A DNA stretch of 64,000 bases from Ulvibacterium sp965228935 (GCF_965228935.1 NZ_OZ245846.1:2852001-2916000); one strand, 5' to 3'; positions 36,429 to 45,825 are shown, counted from the stretch's first letter. Made by a program: numbers and translations. The notes: a model not told the origin generated them from the letters alone.

Positions 36429-37358
36429 ATGAGTGAATTAAGTGTAAGGCACTTATTAGGAATAAAATATCTGGGAGAGAAGGATATTCAACTCATTTTT
36501 GAGACTGCCGACCATTTTAAGGAGGTCATCAATCGATCGATAAAAAAAGTACCCTCGCTTAGGGATATAACCATAGCCAATATTTTCTTCGAAAACAGTA
36601 CCCGCACAAAGTTGTCATTTGAACTTGCGGAAAAACGGCTTTCTGCCGATGTCATCAATTTTTCTGCCGGACAGTCTTCGGTAAAAAAGGGTGAAACCTT
36701 GATCGATACCGTAAACAACATTCTATCCATGAAGGTAGATATGGTAGTGATGCGCCACCCCAATCCGGGAGCAGGAATCTTTTTGGCCAAGCATGTCAAT
36801 GCCTCAATTATCAATGCGGGCGACGGGGCACATGAGCATCCTACCCAGGCTCTCTTGGATTCGTATTCCATCCGGGAAAAACTAGGTGATGTAGCGGATA
36901 AAAAAGTGGTCATTGTAGGGGATATTTTGCACTCCAGGGTGGCCCTGTCCAATATATTTGCCTTAAAGCTCCAAGGGGCGAAGGTCAAAGTATGCGGTCC
37001 ACGTACCCTGCTGCCCAAACACGTGGAATCTTTGGGGGTAGGGGTGGAGACCGATTTACGGAAGGCCCTTAATTGGTGCGATGTAGCCAATATGTTGCGT
37101 ATTCAGAACGAACGATTGGATATCAGCTATTTCCCTACCACTAGGGAATACACCCAACAGTATGGAGTGAACAGAAAGTTGTTGGATGGTCTGGACAAAG
37201 AAATTGTGATTATGCATCCGGGGCCTATCAATAGAGGCGTAGAGATAACCAGTGATGTTGCCGATTCAAAACAGTCCATCATATTGAACCAGGTAGAGAA
37301 TGGTGTAGCCATACGTATGGCCGTTATTTACTTGCTGGCCTCAAAAATAAAACGGTAA
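36429..37358 (+). CDS. pyrB: Aspartate carbamoyltransferase catalytic subunit
   Basis: A 309-residue ATCase catalytic chain. The carbamoyl-phosphate loop is FENSTRTKLSFE, followed by the loop Lys in SAGQSSVKKGE, HPTQALLDSYSIRE and the C-terminal HPGPINRGVEI. It joins carbamoyl phosphate and aspartate in the second step of pyrimidine synthesis. No pyrI regulatory chain is adjacent. The frame opens earlier but ATG 36429 (MSELSVRHLLG) directly follows pyrR and fits the family. Confidence 0.96.
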   Translation: MSELSVRHLLGIKYLGEKDIQLIFETADHFKEVINRSIKKVPSLRDITIANIFFENSTRTKLSFELAEKRLSADVINFSAGQSSVKKGETLIDTVNNILSMKVDMVVMRHPNPGAGIFLAKHVNASIINAGDGAHEHPTQALLDSYSIREKLGDVADKKVVIVGDILHSRVALSNIFALKLQGAKVKVCGPRTLLPKHVESLGVGVETDLRKALNWCDVANMLRIQNERLDISYFPTTREYTQQYGVNRKLLDGLDKEIVIMHPGPINRGVEITSDVADSKQSIILNQVENGVAIRMAVIYLLASKIKR

Positions 37359-37361
37359 ACC

Positions 37362-37694
37362 ATGATTTTTGATAGGGAAGGGAACATAACCTTGGTGTAT
37401 CAGGAAAATAGCTCCCTCAAAAACTTTTTGGAGAATTTGAACGGGTCTTATCAAAAGGTAAAGAATGACAATATCATAATCAATCTTTTTTCGTTTTCGG
37501 AGTTAAGTTCTGGAGATATTTTAGAGTTTTTGGAGCTTTCCAATGCGCACAGGGCATCCAAAAAATCCTTTGTTTTGGTGACGGACAAAGTGTCCTATGA
37601 TCAAGTACCCGATGAAATATGTCTGGTACCGACTCTTCAGGAAGCATATGATATCATTGAAATGGAGGAAATTGAAAGGGATTTGGACTTATAG
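37362..37694 (+). CDS. Conserved small hypothetical protein beside RNase Z
   Basis: A 110-residue soluble, acidic protein of unknown function. The alternating pattern (ENSSLKNFLENLNGS, NIIINLFSFSELSSG, KKSFVLVTDKVSYDQVP, VPTLQEAYDIIEMEEIER) resembles a STAS-like alpha/beta fold, but I cannot assign it to a family with certainty. The gene is tightly packed, 3 nt from pyrB and 3 nt from the RNase Z gene, and is often found in that place in flavobacteria; database labels of such proteins as ribonuclease Z come from the neighbour. Confidence 0.75.
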   Translation: MIFDREGNITLVYQENSSLKNFLENLNGSYQKVKNDNIIINLFSFSELSSGDILEFLELSNAHRASKKSFVLVTDKVSYDQVPDEICLVPTLQEAYDIIEMEEIERDLDL

Positions 37695-37697
37695 CTA

Positions 37698-38608
37698 ATG
37701 GCCATGCGACTTTCCATTTTAGGTTGTTATGCGGCTACTCCAAGGACGCTTACCAATCCTACCTCACAAGTACTGGAAATCAAAAACCATATGTTCCTGA
37801 TAGATTGCGGTGAAGGGACCCAAGTACAATTGAGGAAGCATAGGATAAAATTCTCAAGGATCAACCATATATTTATCTCCCACTTACATGGAGACCACTT
37901 TTTTGGACTCCCCGGATTAATTTCAACATTTCGGCTTTTGGGGAGGGACAGGGAAATGCATATCTACGGTCCAAAAGGAATAAAGGAGGCCATTACTTTG
38001 TTACTGAAGCTTGGAGATTCTTGGACCAATTACGACTTGATTTTCCACGAACTTACCGCCAAGGAGCCCACAATACTATTTGAGGACGATAAGGTTAGCG
38101 TGGAAACTATTCCGTTGAACCATCGGGTGTATACCAATGGATTCTTGTTCAGGGAGAAACCATCGGAACGAAAATTGAATATTGATGCGTAAGGGCCCAT
38201 AAAATAGATAAGGCCTATTTTCGAAATATTAAAAAAGGTAAAGATGTACAGTTGGATGATGGACGGATTATTCCGAACGGGATGCTCACGTTGGATCCAC
38301 CAAAACCTATGAGCTATGCATATTGCGGCGATACCCGGTTTAAACCGGATATAGTCGACCAGATCAAGGGTGTGGGCATTTTGTACCATGAGGCGACCTT
38401 TTTGGAAACGGAGAAACACCTATCCGCTAAAACAAAACACGCTACCGCCAAGGAGGCGGCGACCATTGCCCGGATGGCCAATGTAGGCAAACTTATTTTG
38501 GGGCATTATTCCACACGGTACCGATCTATTAACTCCTTTAAGGAAGAGGCAGAAGAAATCTTTGAAAATGTAGAACTGGCGGACGACGGGAAAGTCTTTG
38601 AGTTTTGA
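37698..38608 (+). pseudogene. rnz: Ribonuclease Z with a one-base frameshift
   Basis: Two frames together make a complete RNase Z of about 303 residues. The first (37698 to 38186) has the metal motif SHLHGDHFFGLPG and PLNHRVYTNGF, then runs into TAA at 38190. The second (from about 38189) continues VRAHKIDKAYFRNIKKGKD, with YCGDTRFKPD, HEATF and the last ligand LGHYSTRYRS, and ends at 38608. One base is missing near 38187-38189. RNase Z removes 3' trailers from tRNA precursors. All metal ligands are present, so this is either a recent mutation or an error in the sequence. There is no slippery heptamer that would suggest programmed frameshifting. Confidence 0.85.
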
Positions 38609-38713
38609 TTTCCATTTTCGTCCGTTTGCTCCTATGGCTTCTTGCTTGAAAGATTCCGATTCATCTTTTTCCAGAGTCCCATCTTTTTAAGAACTTTACC
38701 TATCTTTTTAACA

Positions 38714-39370
38714 ATGGCCAAAATGCAAAACGATTTAGGGAGTTATAGGAAGTCATACAGAAAGAGTGCCTTAATGGAGGACAATATCTCGGATAATCCT
38801 ATGGAACTCTTTCAAAAGTGGTTCTATGAGGTTGAGGCTTCGGAAGGAGTGGATGAACCCAACGCTATGACAATTTCTACCTTGGGATTGGACGGCTTTC
38901 CGAAAAACAGGGTGGTTCTCCTTAAAAAATATACCTATGAAGGGTTTATTTTTTATACCAATTATGAAAGCGAAAAAGGGAAGGCCATTGCCGAGAACCC
39001 CAATGTATGTCTTTCATTTTTTTGGCCTGTTATGGAGCGGCAGGTCATTATAAAGGGAAATGCGGAGAAAATTGCAGAGAATTTATCCGACGGGTATTTT
39101 GAATCCCGACCGGAAGGCAGTAAATTGGGGGCAATGGTATCGGACCAAAGCAGTGTTATACCTTCCCGGGAGTTCTTGGAAGTTAAGTTAAAGGAACTTG
39201 AGAAAAAATACCTGGGAAAGGATATTGAAAGACCCGATTACTGGGGAGGGTATATCGTAAAGCCTTCATCCATCGAATTTTGGCAGGGCAGGCCCAATCG
39301 TTTACATGATCGTATCCGATATGCGCTTCAAGAAGATTTTAACTGGAGGATAGAACGATTGGCACCCTAA
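38714..39370 (+). CDS. pdxH: Pyridoxamine 5'-phosphate oxidase
   Basis: A 218-residue PNPOx. The FMN-binding segments are KNRVVLLKKYTYEGFIFYTN and SEKGKAIAENPNVCLSFFWP, with GSKLGAMVSDQSSVI and the C-terminal EFWQGRPNRLHDRI that binds PLP. It oxidises pyridoxamine or pyridoxine phosphate to PLP. Start may be ATG 38714 or 38723. About 105 nt without a clear promoter separate it from the RNase Z gene. Confidence 0.95.
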   Translation: MAKMQNDLGSYRKSYRKSALMEDNISDNPMELFQKWFYEVEASEGVDEPNAMTISTLGLDGFPKNRVVLLKKYTYEGFIFYTNYESEKGKAIAENPNVCLSFFWPVMERQVIIKGNAEKIAENLSDGYFESRPEGSKLGAMVSDQSSVIPSREFLEVKLKELEKKYLGKDIERPDYWGGYIVKPSSIEFWQGRPNRLHDRIRYALQEDFNWRIERLAP

Positions 39371-39415
39371 GATTTCGGTATGGACACCTTTAAATTCACA
39401 TTAAGTTTAGGTTAA

Positions 39416-39904
39416 ATGAAGACACTTATATTGGTAAGACATGGCAAATCTTCATGGGAGTATTCCGTGGATGACAAAGATCGGCCACTTAATGAAAGGG
39501 GAATTAATGATGGTCATTTGGTAAGTTCCGTATTTGATTCGCGGGACATTGAAATCGATGCCGTTTTTTCGAGTCCTGCCAATAGGGCACTTCATACCTG
39601 CCTAATCTTTCTAAGGCGGTTGAACTTTCCCTTTGGCAAATTTGAGCTTGCCGATATGTTATATGATTTTTCAGGGGATGGCGTTCTCGAGTTTGTACGA
39701 AATTTAGATGACGATTTGAAAACAGTAATGGTTTTTGGCCATAATCACGCGTTTACACATATTGCCAATTCCTTGGGAAATAGCTATATTGACAATGTTC
39801 CTACCAGTGGACTGGTCCATTTGGAATTTCAGTCCCGCCATTGGGCTTCCGTGGAAAAAGGGACTACAATACAGGCCATTTTTCCAAAACATCTTAGAGA
39901 ATGA
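39416..39904 (+). CDS. sixA: Histidine phosphatase family protein (SixA-like)
   Basis: A 162-residue histidine phosphatase. The catalytic RHGK motif is near the N-terminus (LILVRHGKSSWEY), with FSSPANRALHTCLIF and the second His in VMVFGHNHAFTHIAN. Size and layout match SixA, which dephosphorylates phosphohistidine proteins. Its stop overlaps the start of ppk1 (ATGA, 4 nt), which suggests a shared role in phosphate metabolism. Confidence 0.88.
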   Translation: MKTLILVRHGKSSWEYSVDDKDRPLNERGINDGHLVSSVFDSRDIEIDAVFSSPANRALHTCLIFLRRLNFPFGKFELADMLYDFSGDGVLEFVRNLDDDLKTVMVFGHNHAFTHIANSLGNSYIDNVPTSGLVHLEFQSRHWASVEKGTTIQAIFPKHLRE

Positions 39905-41967
39905 ACAAAACGGGAAATCAATATGTTAACAGGGAAATTAGTTGGTTATGGTTTAATGAAAGGGTATTACAGGAAAGTGCCGATAAGAACGTACCACTAA
40001 TAGAAAGACTTCGATTTCTAGGGATATTTTCCAATAATCTTGACGAATTTTTTAAAGTACGCTATGCCACGGTAAAGCGCATCGTGGAAGCCGGAAAGAC
40101 CGGTAAAAGTGTTTTGGGGGGCGAGAGAGCGAAGGATTTGCTTGAGGAAATCACCAAAATTGTAATCAAACAGCAAGCGGACAGTATCACCATTCTAAGG
40201 AATATAGAGAAGGAACTGGAAACGCAGAATATATTTCTTTTACGGGAAACAGAGCTTAACGATAATCAAAAGGAATTCGTAAAGAAATACTTTGTCCAAA
40301 ACGTGAGCCCCCAGCTCATGACCATTATCCTAAATGACCTTACCGAGTTTCCCATGCTGAAGGATACTGCGGCATATCTCGCCATAAAAATGGTGATAAA
40401 GGGAGACGGGGATGAAAAGGAAAAAAGGTATGCCCTGATAGAAATTCCAAAAGGCATAGACCGTTTTGTGGTACTTCCCAGGGAGGGAGAAAAAAACTTC
40501 ATCATTATCCTGGACGATTTGATTCGGTATTGTTTGGACAGCATCTTTACCATGTTCGAGTATGAATCTATCTCAGCCCATATGATAAAGATTACCCGGG
40601 ACGCCGAATTGGATATTGACAATGATCTGAGCAAAAGCTTCATCGAGAAGATATCTTCTAGCGTGGAGTCCCGTAAAATAAGTGATCCTGTACGGTTTGT
40701 CTATGACAAAAGCATAGGACAGGACACCCTTCTTTTCCTTAAGGAAAAGATGAATATTGAAGATACGGATAGCGTTATCCCTGGGGGTAGATACCACAAC
40801 CGAAGGGACTATATGGGCTTTCCCAGTTTGGGGAGGGAAGATTTGCTCTACGAAAAAATTACTCCTTTACCGGTAAAGGGATTGAGCATGGAGGGCAGTC
40901 TTTTTGAGCACATTGCCCAAAAGGACTATTTGCAATATACACCCTATCATACGTTTTCCTATGTCATCAAGTTTTTAAGGGAGGCCGCTCTGGATCCAAA
41001 AGTGCGTAGCATAAAGATAACCGTATATCGTCTGGCGAATAACTCCCAAGTTGCCGCATCACTTATCAATGCCGTTAAAAATGGGAAACAGGTTACCGTT
41101 CAAATAGAACTACAGGCGAGATTTGACGAACAGGCCAATATAGAATATGCGGAGCAGTTACAGGCGGAAGGCGTTAAACTAATTTTTGGGGTGCCCGGAC
41201 TTAAAGTACATAGCAAAATATGTGTTGTAGAACGGGAAGAGAATGAGGAAATAAAGCGCTACGGATTCATAAGCACGGGCAATTTTAATGAATCCACGGC
41301 AAGAATTTATACAGATTATACCCTTTTTACCGCCCATGAGTCCATTTTAAAGGAACTGAATAAGGTTTTCGCCTTTTTTGAAACCACCTATAAGATAAAC
41401 AAGTACAAGCATTTGGTAGTTTCCCCGCATTACACCAAAAGTACATTTCAAAAGCTCATTGATAATGAAATCGCCAATGCGATAGTAGGTAAGGAAGCCT
41501 ATATAAAAATAAAGATGAACAGCTTTACGTCCTATAGAATGGTGGATAAGTTGTATGAGGCCAGTAGGGCAGGTGTAAAAATTCAATTGATAATCCGAGG
41601 CATCTGTTGTTTAGTCCCGGGTGTTAAAGGGATGAGCGAGAATATAGAGGCCATAAGCATAGTGGATAAATTCTTGGAACATCCAAGGGTTTTCATTTTT
41701 GCCAATGAAGATAACCCTAAAGTCTATATTTCATCGGCAGACTGGATGACCCGAAATCTTGATTACCGTGTGGAGGTGGGTTGTCCTATTTACGATAAGG
41801 ACGTAAAACAGGAATTGATAGATACATTCGAAATTTCTTGGAAGGACAATGTGAAGGCTAGGATCTTTTCGGAAGAACAGGATAATTCCTATAGGGAAAA
41901 TGACGGCCCAAAGGTACGATCTCAGTTCGCCATGTACGATTATTATTTGGAAAGGCTCAATTCCTAG
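39901..41967 (+). CDS. ppk1: Polyphosphate kinase 1
   Basis: A 688-residue PPK1 with four domains: N-terminal (YVNREISWLWFNERVL), head, and two PLD-like catalytic domains. The autophosphorylated His is in GLKVHSKICVVER, with YGFISTGNFNESTARIYTDY and the second site EHPRVFIFANEDNPKVYISS and DWMTRNLDYRVEVGCP. It makes long-chain polyphosphate from ATP. It overlaps sixA by four bases, a coupling frequent in this phylum. Confidence 0.97.
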   Translation: MNKTGNQYVNREISWLWFNERVLQESADKNVPLIERLRFLGIFSNNLDEFFKVRYATVKRIVEAGKTGKSVLGGERAKDLLEEITKIVIKQQADSITILRNIEKELETQNIFLLRETELNDNQKEFVKKYFVQNVSPQLMTIILNDLTEFPMLKDTAAYLAIKMVIKGDGDEKEKRYALIEIPKGIDRFVVLPREGEKNFIIILDDLIRYCLDSIFTMFEYESISAHMIKITRDAELDIDNDLSKSFIEKISSSVESRKISDPVRFVYDKSIGQDTLLFLKEKMNIEDTDSVIPGGRYHNRRDYMGFPSLGREDLLYEKITPLPVKGLSMEGSLFEHIAQKDYLQYTPYHTFSYVIKFLREAALDPKVRSIKITVYRLANNSQVAASLINAVKNGKQVTVQIELQARFDEQANIEYAEQLQAEGVKLIFGVPGLKVHSKICVVEREENEEIKRYGFISTGNFNESTARIYTDYTLFTAHESILKELNKVFAFFETTYKINKYKHLVVSPHYTKSTFQKLIDNEIANAIVGKEAYIKIKMNSFTSYRMVDKLYEASRAGVKIQLIIRGICCLVPGVKGMSENIEAISIVDKFLEHPRVFIFANEDNPKVYISSADWMTRNLDYRVEVGCPIYDKDVKQELIDTFEISWKDNVKARIFSEEQDNSYRENDGPKVRSQFAMYDYYLERLNS

Positions 41968-41990
41968 GCCCCTTAAAAGGTAGGTTTAGG

Positions 41991-42572
41991 CTAGCCGTGA
42001 ACAGTCTCCTTTTTTCCAAGGTTTTTCATAATGTTCGCTTCGTAAATCAGCAGTTCCTTCCATTTTTGGTCAACTTCGTCTCGTTTCCCGTACATTCTAG
42101 CAAATTTGAGGAACATGGTGTAATGCGTAGCTTCGCTTACCATCAGTTTATGATAGAATTCCGCTAGCTCTTTGTCCTTAAGCTCTTCGGATAATAAACG
42201 GAACCTTTCGCAGCTTCTGGCCTCTATAAGTGCCGCATACAGCAACCTATGGATCAATTGGGTGGGGCGGCTACCGCCTTTTGGGAAGAATTTCATCAAT
42301 TCGATTACATATTCGTCCTTTCGGTATTTGCCCAAAGTTTCTCCACGGGCAATAATTCTGTCATGGACCATTTTAAAATGGCCCATCTCCTCTCGGGAAA
42401 GCGCAATCATTTCCTCCACCAATTCTGGATATTCAGGGAAAGTGACGATCAACGAAATAGCCGTACTGGCCGCTTTTTGTTCACAATAAGCATGATCGGT
42501 CAGAATTTCACTGATGTTTTTTTCAACGATATTGACCCATCGGGGGTCGGTCGGTAGTTTTAATCCCAGCAT
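41991..42572 (-). CDS. miaE: tRNA-(ms2io6A)-hydroxylase
   Basis: A 193-residue non-haem di-iron protein of the ferritin fold. The iron ligands are in CEQKAAS, REEMGHFKMVHDRI, IEARSCERFRLL and SEATHYTMF (Glu and ExxH pairs). MiaE hydroxylates the isopentenyl group of ms2i6A-37 in tRNAs. It has its own well-formed promoter at 42589-42620 and stands alone. Confidence 0.9.
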   Translation of the reverse strand: MLGLKLPTDPRWVNIVEKNISEILTDHAYCEQKAASTAISLIVTFPEYPELVEEMIALSREEMGHFKMVHDRIIARGETLGKYRKDEYVIELMKFFPKGGSRPTQLIHRLLYAALIEARSCERFRLLSEELKDKELAEFYHKLMVSEATHYTMFLKFARMYGKRDEVDQKWKELLIYEANIMKNLGKKETVHG

Positions 42573-42588
42573 GGCAATTGTCTTTTTT

Positions 42589-42620
42589 CAAAATTAATAG
42601 GAATAGCGATAGAATTCAAA
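42589..42620 (-). promoter_or_regulatory. Promoter of miaE
   Basis: On the minus strand TTTG (42620-42617), a 20-nt spacer and TAATTTTG (42596-42589), an exact -7 match, 16 nt before the ATG. Confidence 0.6.
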
Positions 42621-42631
42621 AGTCGGCTTAG

Positions 42632-42639
42632 TATATTTG
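42632..42639 (+). promoter_or_regulatory. -7 box of the TMEM220-like gene
   Basis: TATATTTG, an exact TAnnTTTG match ending five bases before ATG 42645. This predicts a transcript that begins about two bases before the start codon. Confidence 0.45.
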
Positions 42640-42644
42640 TCTTT

Positions 42645-43004
42645 ATGAAAATATTTTTTGCCATTTTGGGCTGGGTTTTTGGAGCTTTGTTTGTGGTTTC
42701 CGCCGTCGTACAATACAATGATCCCGATCCTTGGACCTGGATTTTTATTTATAGCGTGGCCGCCTTGGTCTCTTTTGGTTTCGCCTTGGGAAGGATATCC
42801 TTTGGAGTTTTGCTATCCCTCGGCATCGTGGCACTATTGGGTTTTTTCTATACTTTTCCCGAAAAATTCGAAGGTTTTGAAATTGATGGGGGGGATATCA
42901 AGAATATTGAGGAAGGTAGGGAGGCTTTTGGCCTGCTCATTATTTCCATCATCATGTTTATATACGCTCTTCGGACCCGATATTCGCGAGCCTCAAAAAT
43001 CTAG
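42645..43004 (+). CDS. TMEM220-family small membrane protein
   Basis: A 119-residue protein with about four membrane helices. The N-terminal helix is followed by VVQYNDPDPWTWIFIY, the hallmark of the TMEM220 family, whose function is not known. A polar loop (FEIDGGDIKNIEEGREAFG) precedes the last helix, which ends in a basic tail (RTRYSRASKI). The 3' end overlaps the convergent dnaX end by 12 nt. Confidence 0.85.
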   Translation: MKIFFAILGWVFGALFVVSAVVQYNDPDPWTWIFIYSVAALVSFGFALGRISFGVLLSLGIVALLGFFYTFPEKFEGFEIDGGDIKNIEEGREAFGLLIISIIMFIYALRTRYSRASKI

Positions 43005-44807
43005 ATCAAACTCTTTGCGCAGTAGATCTATGGCGGGGTTTTTCTCCCGGAGCTTCTGATATTTTTCCTCTGGTGTAAAGGCAAATTTCTTGGCAGTCCG
43101 CTCGTTAACGGTAATCCTTAGATTAATGGAATAATTGTTCAATTGCTGCCTTAAATACAACATTAGATCGTACTGTTCCCTTTCCACCTCTTTTTTCATG
43201 GTATCATTGGGTAATTCTATCCAAATAGTATTTTCATCAAAGAGTTTGGGAACATCCGTCATAAGACTGGATGCCAGTATTTTTCTTCCTTCGCCATCTA
43301 TTTTTTGCACAAAATCCGCCCAATGCTTTTGCATATCTTCCTCGGTAAAGACATCTTTTGGAAGTTGGCTTTCCTCAATGGATTCTTCTTTCTTGTTTAG
43401 ATGATGCTCCTTTTTTGCTTTGAGACTGGAAAGGGACAGTCCGGATATCCTTTTCCCCGGAGTCTTAAGGTCTATCTTCTTTAATGTCGGTGGTCTGTCC
43501 GTGATAGGTAACGTTGAAGTAATCGTGGCGTGGATCGTAGAAACTTCAATCTCATGATTTACAGCAACTTGCTCTTCCGTTTCCGTGGCCGAGGTAGATG
43601 GTTCAGTGTCCGTTGAAGAGTCTTTTGAATGGACTTCCCCCATTTTTTTGACAGTATCGGGAACTGGAGCTGACACCTGATCATAAAAAGAAGCGGGGGC
43701 AATAAATTCGGTAGCCGAATGGTCTACGTCAGTGAATTCAGGATTTTTTTTTTCAAAATTGATGGAAGCCATTTTCATCAAGGCCAATTCCACGAGCAAC
43801 CTTTGGTTTTTGCTGGCTTTGTAATTTAAATCGCACTCATTGGCAATATCCAGGGCCTTCAACAAAAAAGGACCTGAAGTCTTCTGGGATTGTTCTTGAT
43901 AATGTTTTTTTGCCACTTCACCCACTTCCAACAGATCAATGGTATCCTGATGTTTACAAACCATTAAATCCCTAAAATGGGAAGCAAGGCCGATAATAAA
44001 ATGGTGTCCATCAAAACCAAGGGCCAGCGTACTGTTCAACAACAATAACAATTGGGGAATTTTGTGCTGTAGTATTAGATCTGTAGCCTCGAAATACGTA
44101 TCATAATCCAATACATTTAAGTTTTCCGTAACCGCCTTTCGGGTCAATTGTTTTCCAGAAAAACTGACTACCCTGTCGAATATGGAAAGCGCGTCGCGCA
44201 TGGCACCATCAGCTTTTTGCGCAATAATGTGTAGGGCATCGTCCTCGGCCTCTATACCCTGCCTTTCTGCTATATTTTTTAGATAGTCGGCCGCATCCTT
44301 GACCGTTATCCGCCTAAAATCAAATATTTGGCAACGGGATAAAATAGTGGGGATTATTTTGTGTTTTTCAGTGGTGGCCAATATAAAAATGGCATGTTTT
44401 GGCGGTTCTTCCAAGGTTTTCAAAAAGGCATTGAACGCGGATTGCGAAAGCATATGCACTTCATCTATAATGTATACCTTGTATTTTCCCACTTGGGGAG
44501 GTATACGCACCTGATCGATAAGGTTCCGAATGTCATCTACCGAATTGTTGGATGCCGCATCCAATTCAAAAATATTGAAGGCAAAATCCTCTTCCTCACG
44601 TTCCGAACCATCCTGATTGATTTGTTTGGCCAAAATACGGGCACAAGTAGTTTTACCAACTCCTCTCGGGCCACAAAAAAGCAAGGCTTGTGCCAAATGA
44701 TTACTTTCAATGGCGTTTAGTAAGGTTTTGGTAATAGCCTCCTGCCCAACGACATCCGCAAATGTCTGTGGTCTGTATTTTCTAGCCGATACGATGAATG
44801 GTTCCAA
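42993..44807 (-). CDS. dnaX: DNA polymerase III subunit gamma/tau
   Basis: A 604-residue clamp-loader subunit. EPFIVSARKYRPQTFADVVG opens the protein; Walker A is GPRGVGKTTCARI, Walker B is VYIIDEVHMLS and the SRC motif is TILSRCQIFDF. The Cys4 zinc module usual after Walker A is missing, replaced by an acidic stretch (INQDGSEREEEDFAFN). I choose TTG at 44807-44805 as start, since homologues begin MEPFIVSARK, and a -7 box (44850-44843) lies just upstream. The frame extends to 44909, but those starts lie upstream of that promoter. The C-terminal third is poorly conserved tau sequence. Confidence 0.93.
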   Translation of the reverse strand: MEPFIVSARKYRPQTFADVVGQEAITKTLLNAIESNHLAQALLFCGPRGVGKTTCARILAKQINQDGSEREEEDFAFNIFELDAASNNSVDDIRNLIDQVRIPPQVGKYKVYIIDEVHMLSQSAFNAFLKTLEEPPKHAIFILATTEKHKIIPTILSRCQIFDFRRITVKDAADYLKNIAERQGIEAEDDALHIIAQKADGAMRDALSIFDRVVSFSGKQLTRKAVTENLNVLDYDTYFEATDLILQHKIPQLLLLLNSTLALGFDGHHFIIGLASHFRDLMVCKHQDTIDLLEVGEVAKKHYQEQSQKTSGPFLLKALDIANECDLNYKASKNQRLLVELALMKMASINFEKKNPEFTDVDHSATEFIAPASFYDQVSAPVPDTVKKMGEVHSKDSSTDTEPSTSATETEEQVAVNHEIEVSTIHATITSTLPITDRPPTLKKIDLKTPGKRISGLSLSSLKAKKEHHLNKKEESIEESQLPKDVFTEEDMQKHWADFVQKIDGEGRKILASSLMTDVPKLFDENTIWIELPNDTMKKEVEREQYDLMLYLRQQLNNYSINLRITVNERTAKKFAFTPEEKYQKLREKNPAIDLLRKEFDLDF

Positions 44808-44842
44808 ATACGTGTCTTTTGAATTACGACTAACTTGTTCTA

Positions 44843-44850
44843 CAAATATA
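44843..44850 (-). promoter_or_regulatory. -7 box of dnaX
   Basis: On the minus strand TATATTTG matches exactly. Transcription would start near 44839-44836, leaving about 30 nt before TTG 44807 and excluding the upstream ATG candidates. Confidence 0.5.
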
Positions 44851-44915
44851 AAGATAGCTGTTTTTGATATGCTTTGATAATGGGCCATATCGTTAATTTT
44901 TATCAACAATTGGGC

Positions 44916-44923
44916 TACCTTTG
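44916..44923 (+). promoter_or_regulatory. -7 box of rnpB
   Basis: TACCTTTG, an exact match, ends about 6 nt before the first base of the RNase P RNA P1 stem (44930). It lies back to back with the dnaX promoter. Confidence 0.6.
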
Positions 44924-44929
44924 TAAGGA

Positions 44930-45236
44930 GCAGGTCACCTTATCGCCCCCGATGGTTATTGGGGGAGGAAAGTCCGGACACCACAATGCGGCATAGCGGG
45001 TAACGCCCGTCTTCCCATATCATATGGGAAAGGACCAGTGCAACAGAAAGTATGTACAGATAGTGCTGTAGTGAAATCAGGTAAACTCTATGCGGTGAAA
45101 CGCCACGTATACCGGCGTTATGAGGGTTGCATGCCCAAGCCGAAGGGTAGGCGGATGGAGCTTTTGGGCAACCAAGGGCCTAGATAAATGATAAGGATCC
45201 ATTTTTAATGGAAACAGAATCCGGCTTATGGCCTGC
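44930..45236 (+). ncRNA. rnpB: RNase P RNA (class A)
   Basis: The universal conserved blocks are present: GAGGAAAGTCCGGAC near 44967, ACAGAAA near 45043, GGTGAAACGCC near 45097 and, near the 3' end, AGATAAATGATAAGGATCC followed by ACAGAATCCGGCTTAT. The P1 helix is GCAGGTC (44930-44936) paired with GGCCTGC (45230-45236), followed by a run of seven T that ends transcription. It is the ribozyme of tRNA 5' maturation. It is about 307 nt long. Confidence 0.95.
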
Positions 45237-45288
45237 TTTTTTTCATGACATTGGCACCTGTTTAATTTTTGGGACCCTGCCTATTTCC

Positions 45289-45825
45289 CTAGCCCTTAAA
45301 AAAACTAAAGACGCTCCCACCATATTTTCTAGAATTTGAAAAATTATGACATTGGGACAAATCCATATGCTTGGAGTGTTCAATGACCAATATACCGTTT
45401 TCTACAAGTAGGTCGTTTTCGAAAACCAGCTGGGGAATTTTTTCAAAATCGACTAAGGCCACGTCATATGGAGGATCGGCAAAGATAATATCGTACTTTA
45501 TGTCGGATTTCTCCAAGTAGGCCCATACATCCGACTTAATCGGGGTAATATTGAAATTCAATTCGCGGGCCACTTGTGAAATGAATTTTATACAATGGCT
45601 ATTTACATCCACGGCGGAAATAGGTTCGGCTCCCCTGGAAGCAAACTCATAACTAATATTTCCAGTACCCGAGAACAGGTCAAGAACGGATACATCCTTA
45701 AAATAGTACTGATTGTTCAAAATGTTGAACAAGGCTTCTTTGGCCATATCCGTTGTAGGCCGCACCGGTAATTTTTTAGGGGCTAAAATCCGCTTTCCCT
45801 TATATTCTCCCGAGATAATCCGCAT
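45289..45825 (-). CDS. rsmD: 16S rRNA (guanine966-N2)-methyltransferase RsmD
   Basis: A 178-residue methyltransferase. RIISGEYKGKRILAPK is the family N-terminus, VLDLFSGTGNISYE the SAM-binding motif and FADPPYD the catalytic DPPY. It methylates G966 of 16S rRNA. The frame extends further upstream, but ATG 45825 (MRIISGEY) is the family start, and it overlaps the stop of the DUF3822 gene by one base (TAATG). Confidence 0.95.
   Translation of the reverse strand: MRIISGEYKGKRILAPKKLPVRPTTDMAKEALFNILNNQYYFKDVSVLDLFSGTGNISYEFASRGAEPISAVDVNSHCIKFISQVARELNFNITPIKSDVWAYLEKSDIKYDIIFADPPYDVALVDFEKIPQLVFENDLLVENGILVIEHSKHMDLSQCHNFSNSRKYGGSVFSFFKG

Noticed and set aside
36488..37090. A 200-codon minus-strand frame opposite pyrB
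   Set aside because: pyrB has all ATCase motifs; the opposite frame is a shadow.
38180..38200. Programmed ribosomal frameshift in rnz
   Set aside because: There is no slippery heptamer and no hairpin after the site, and frameshifting is not known for RNase Z.
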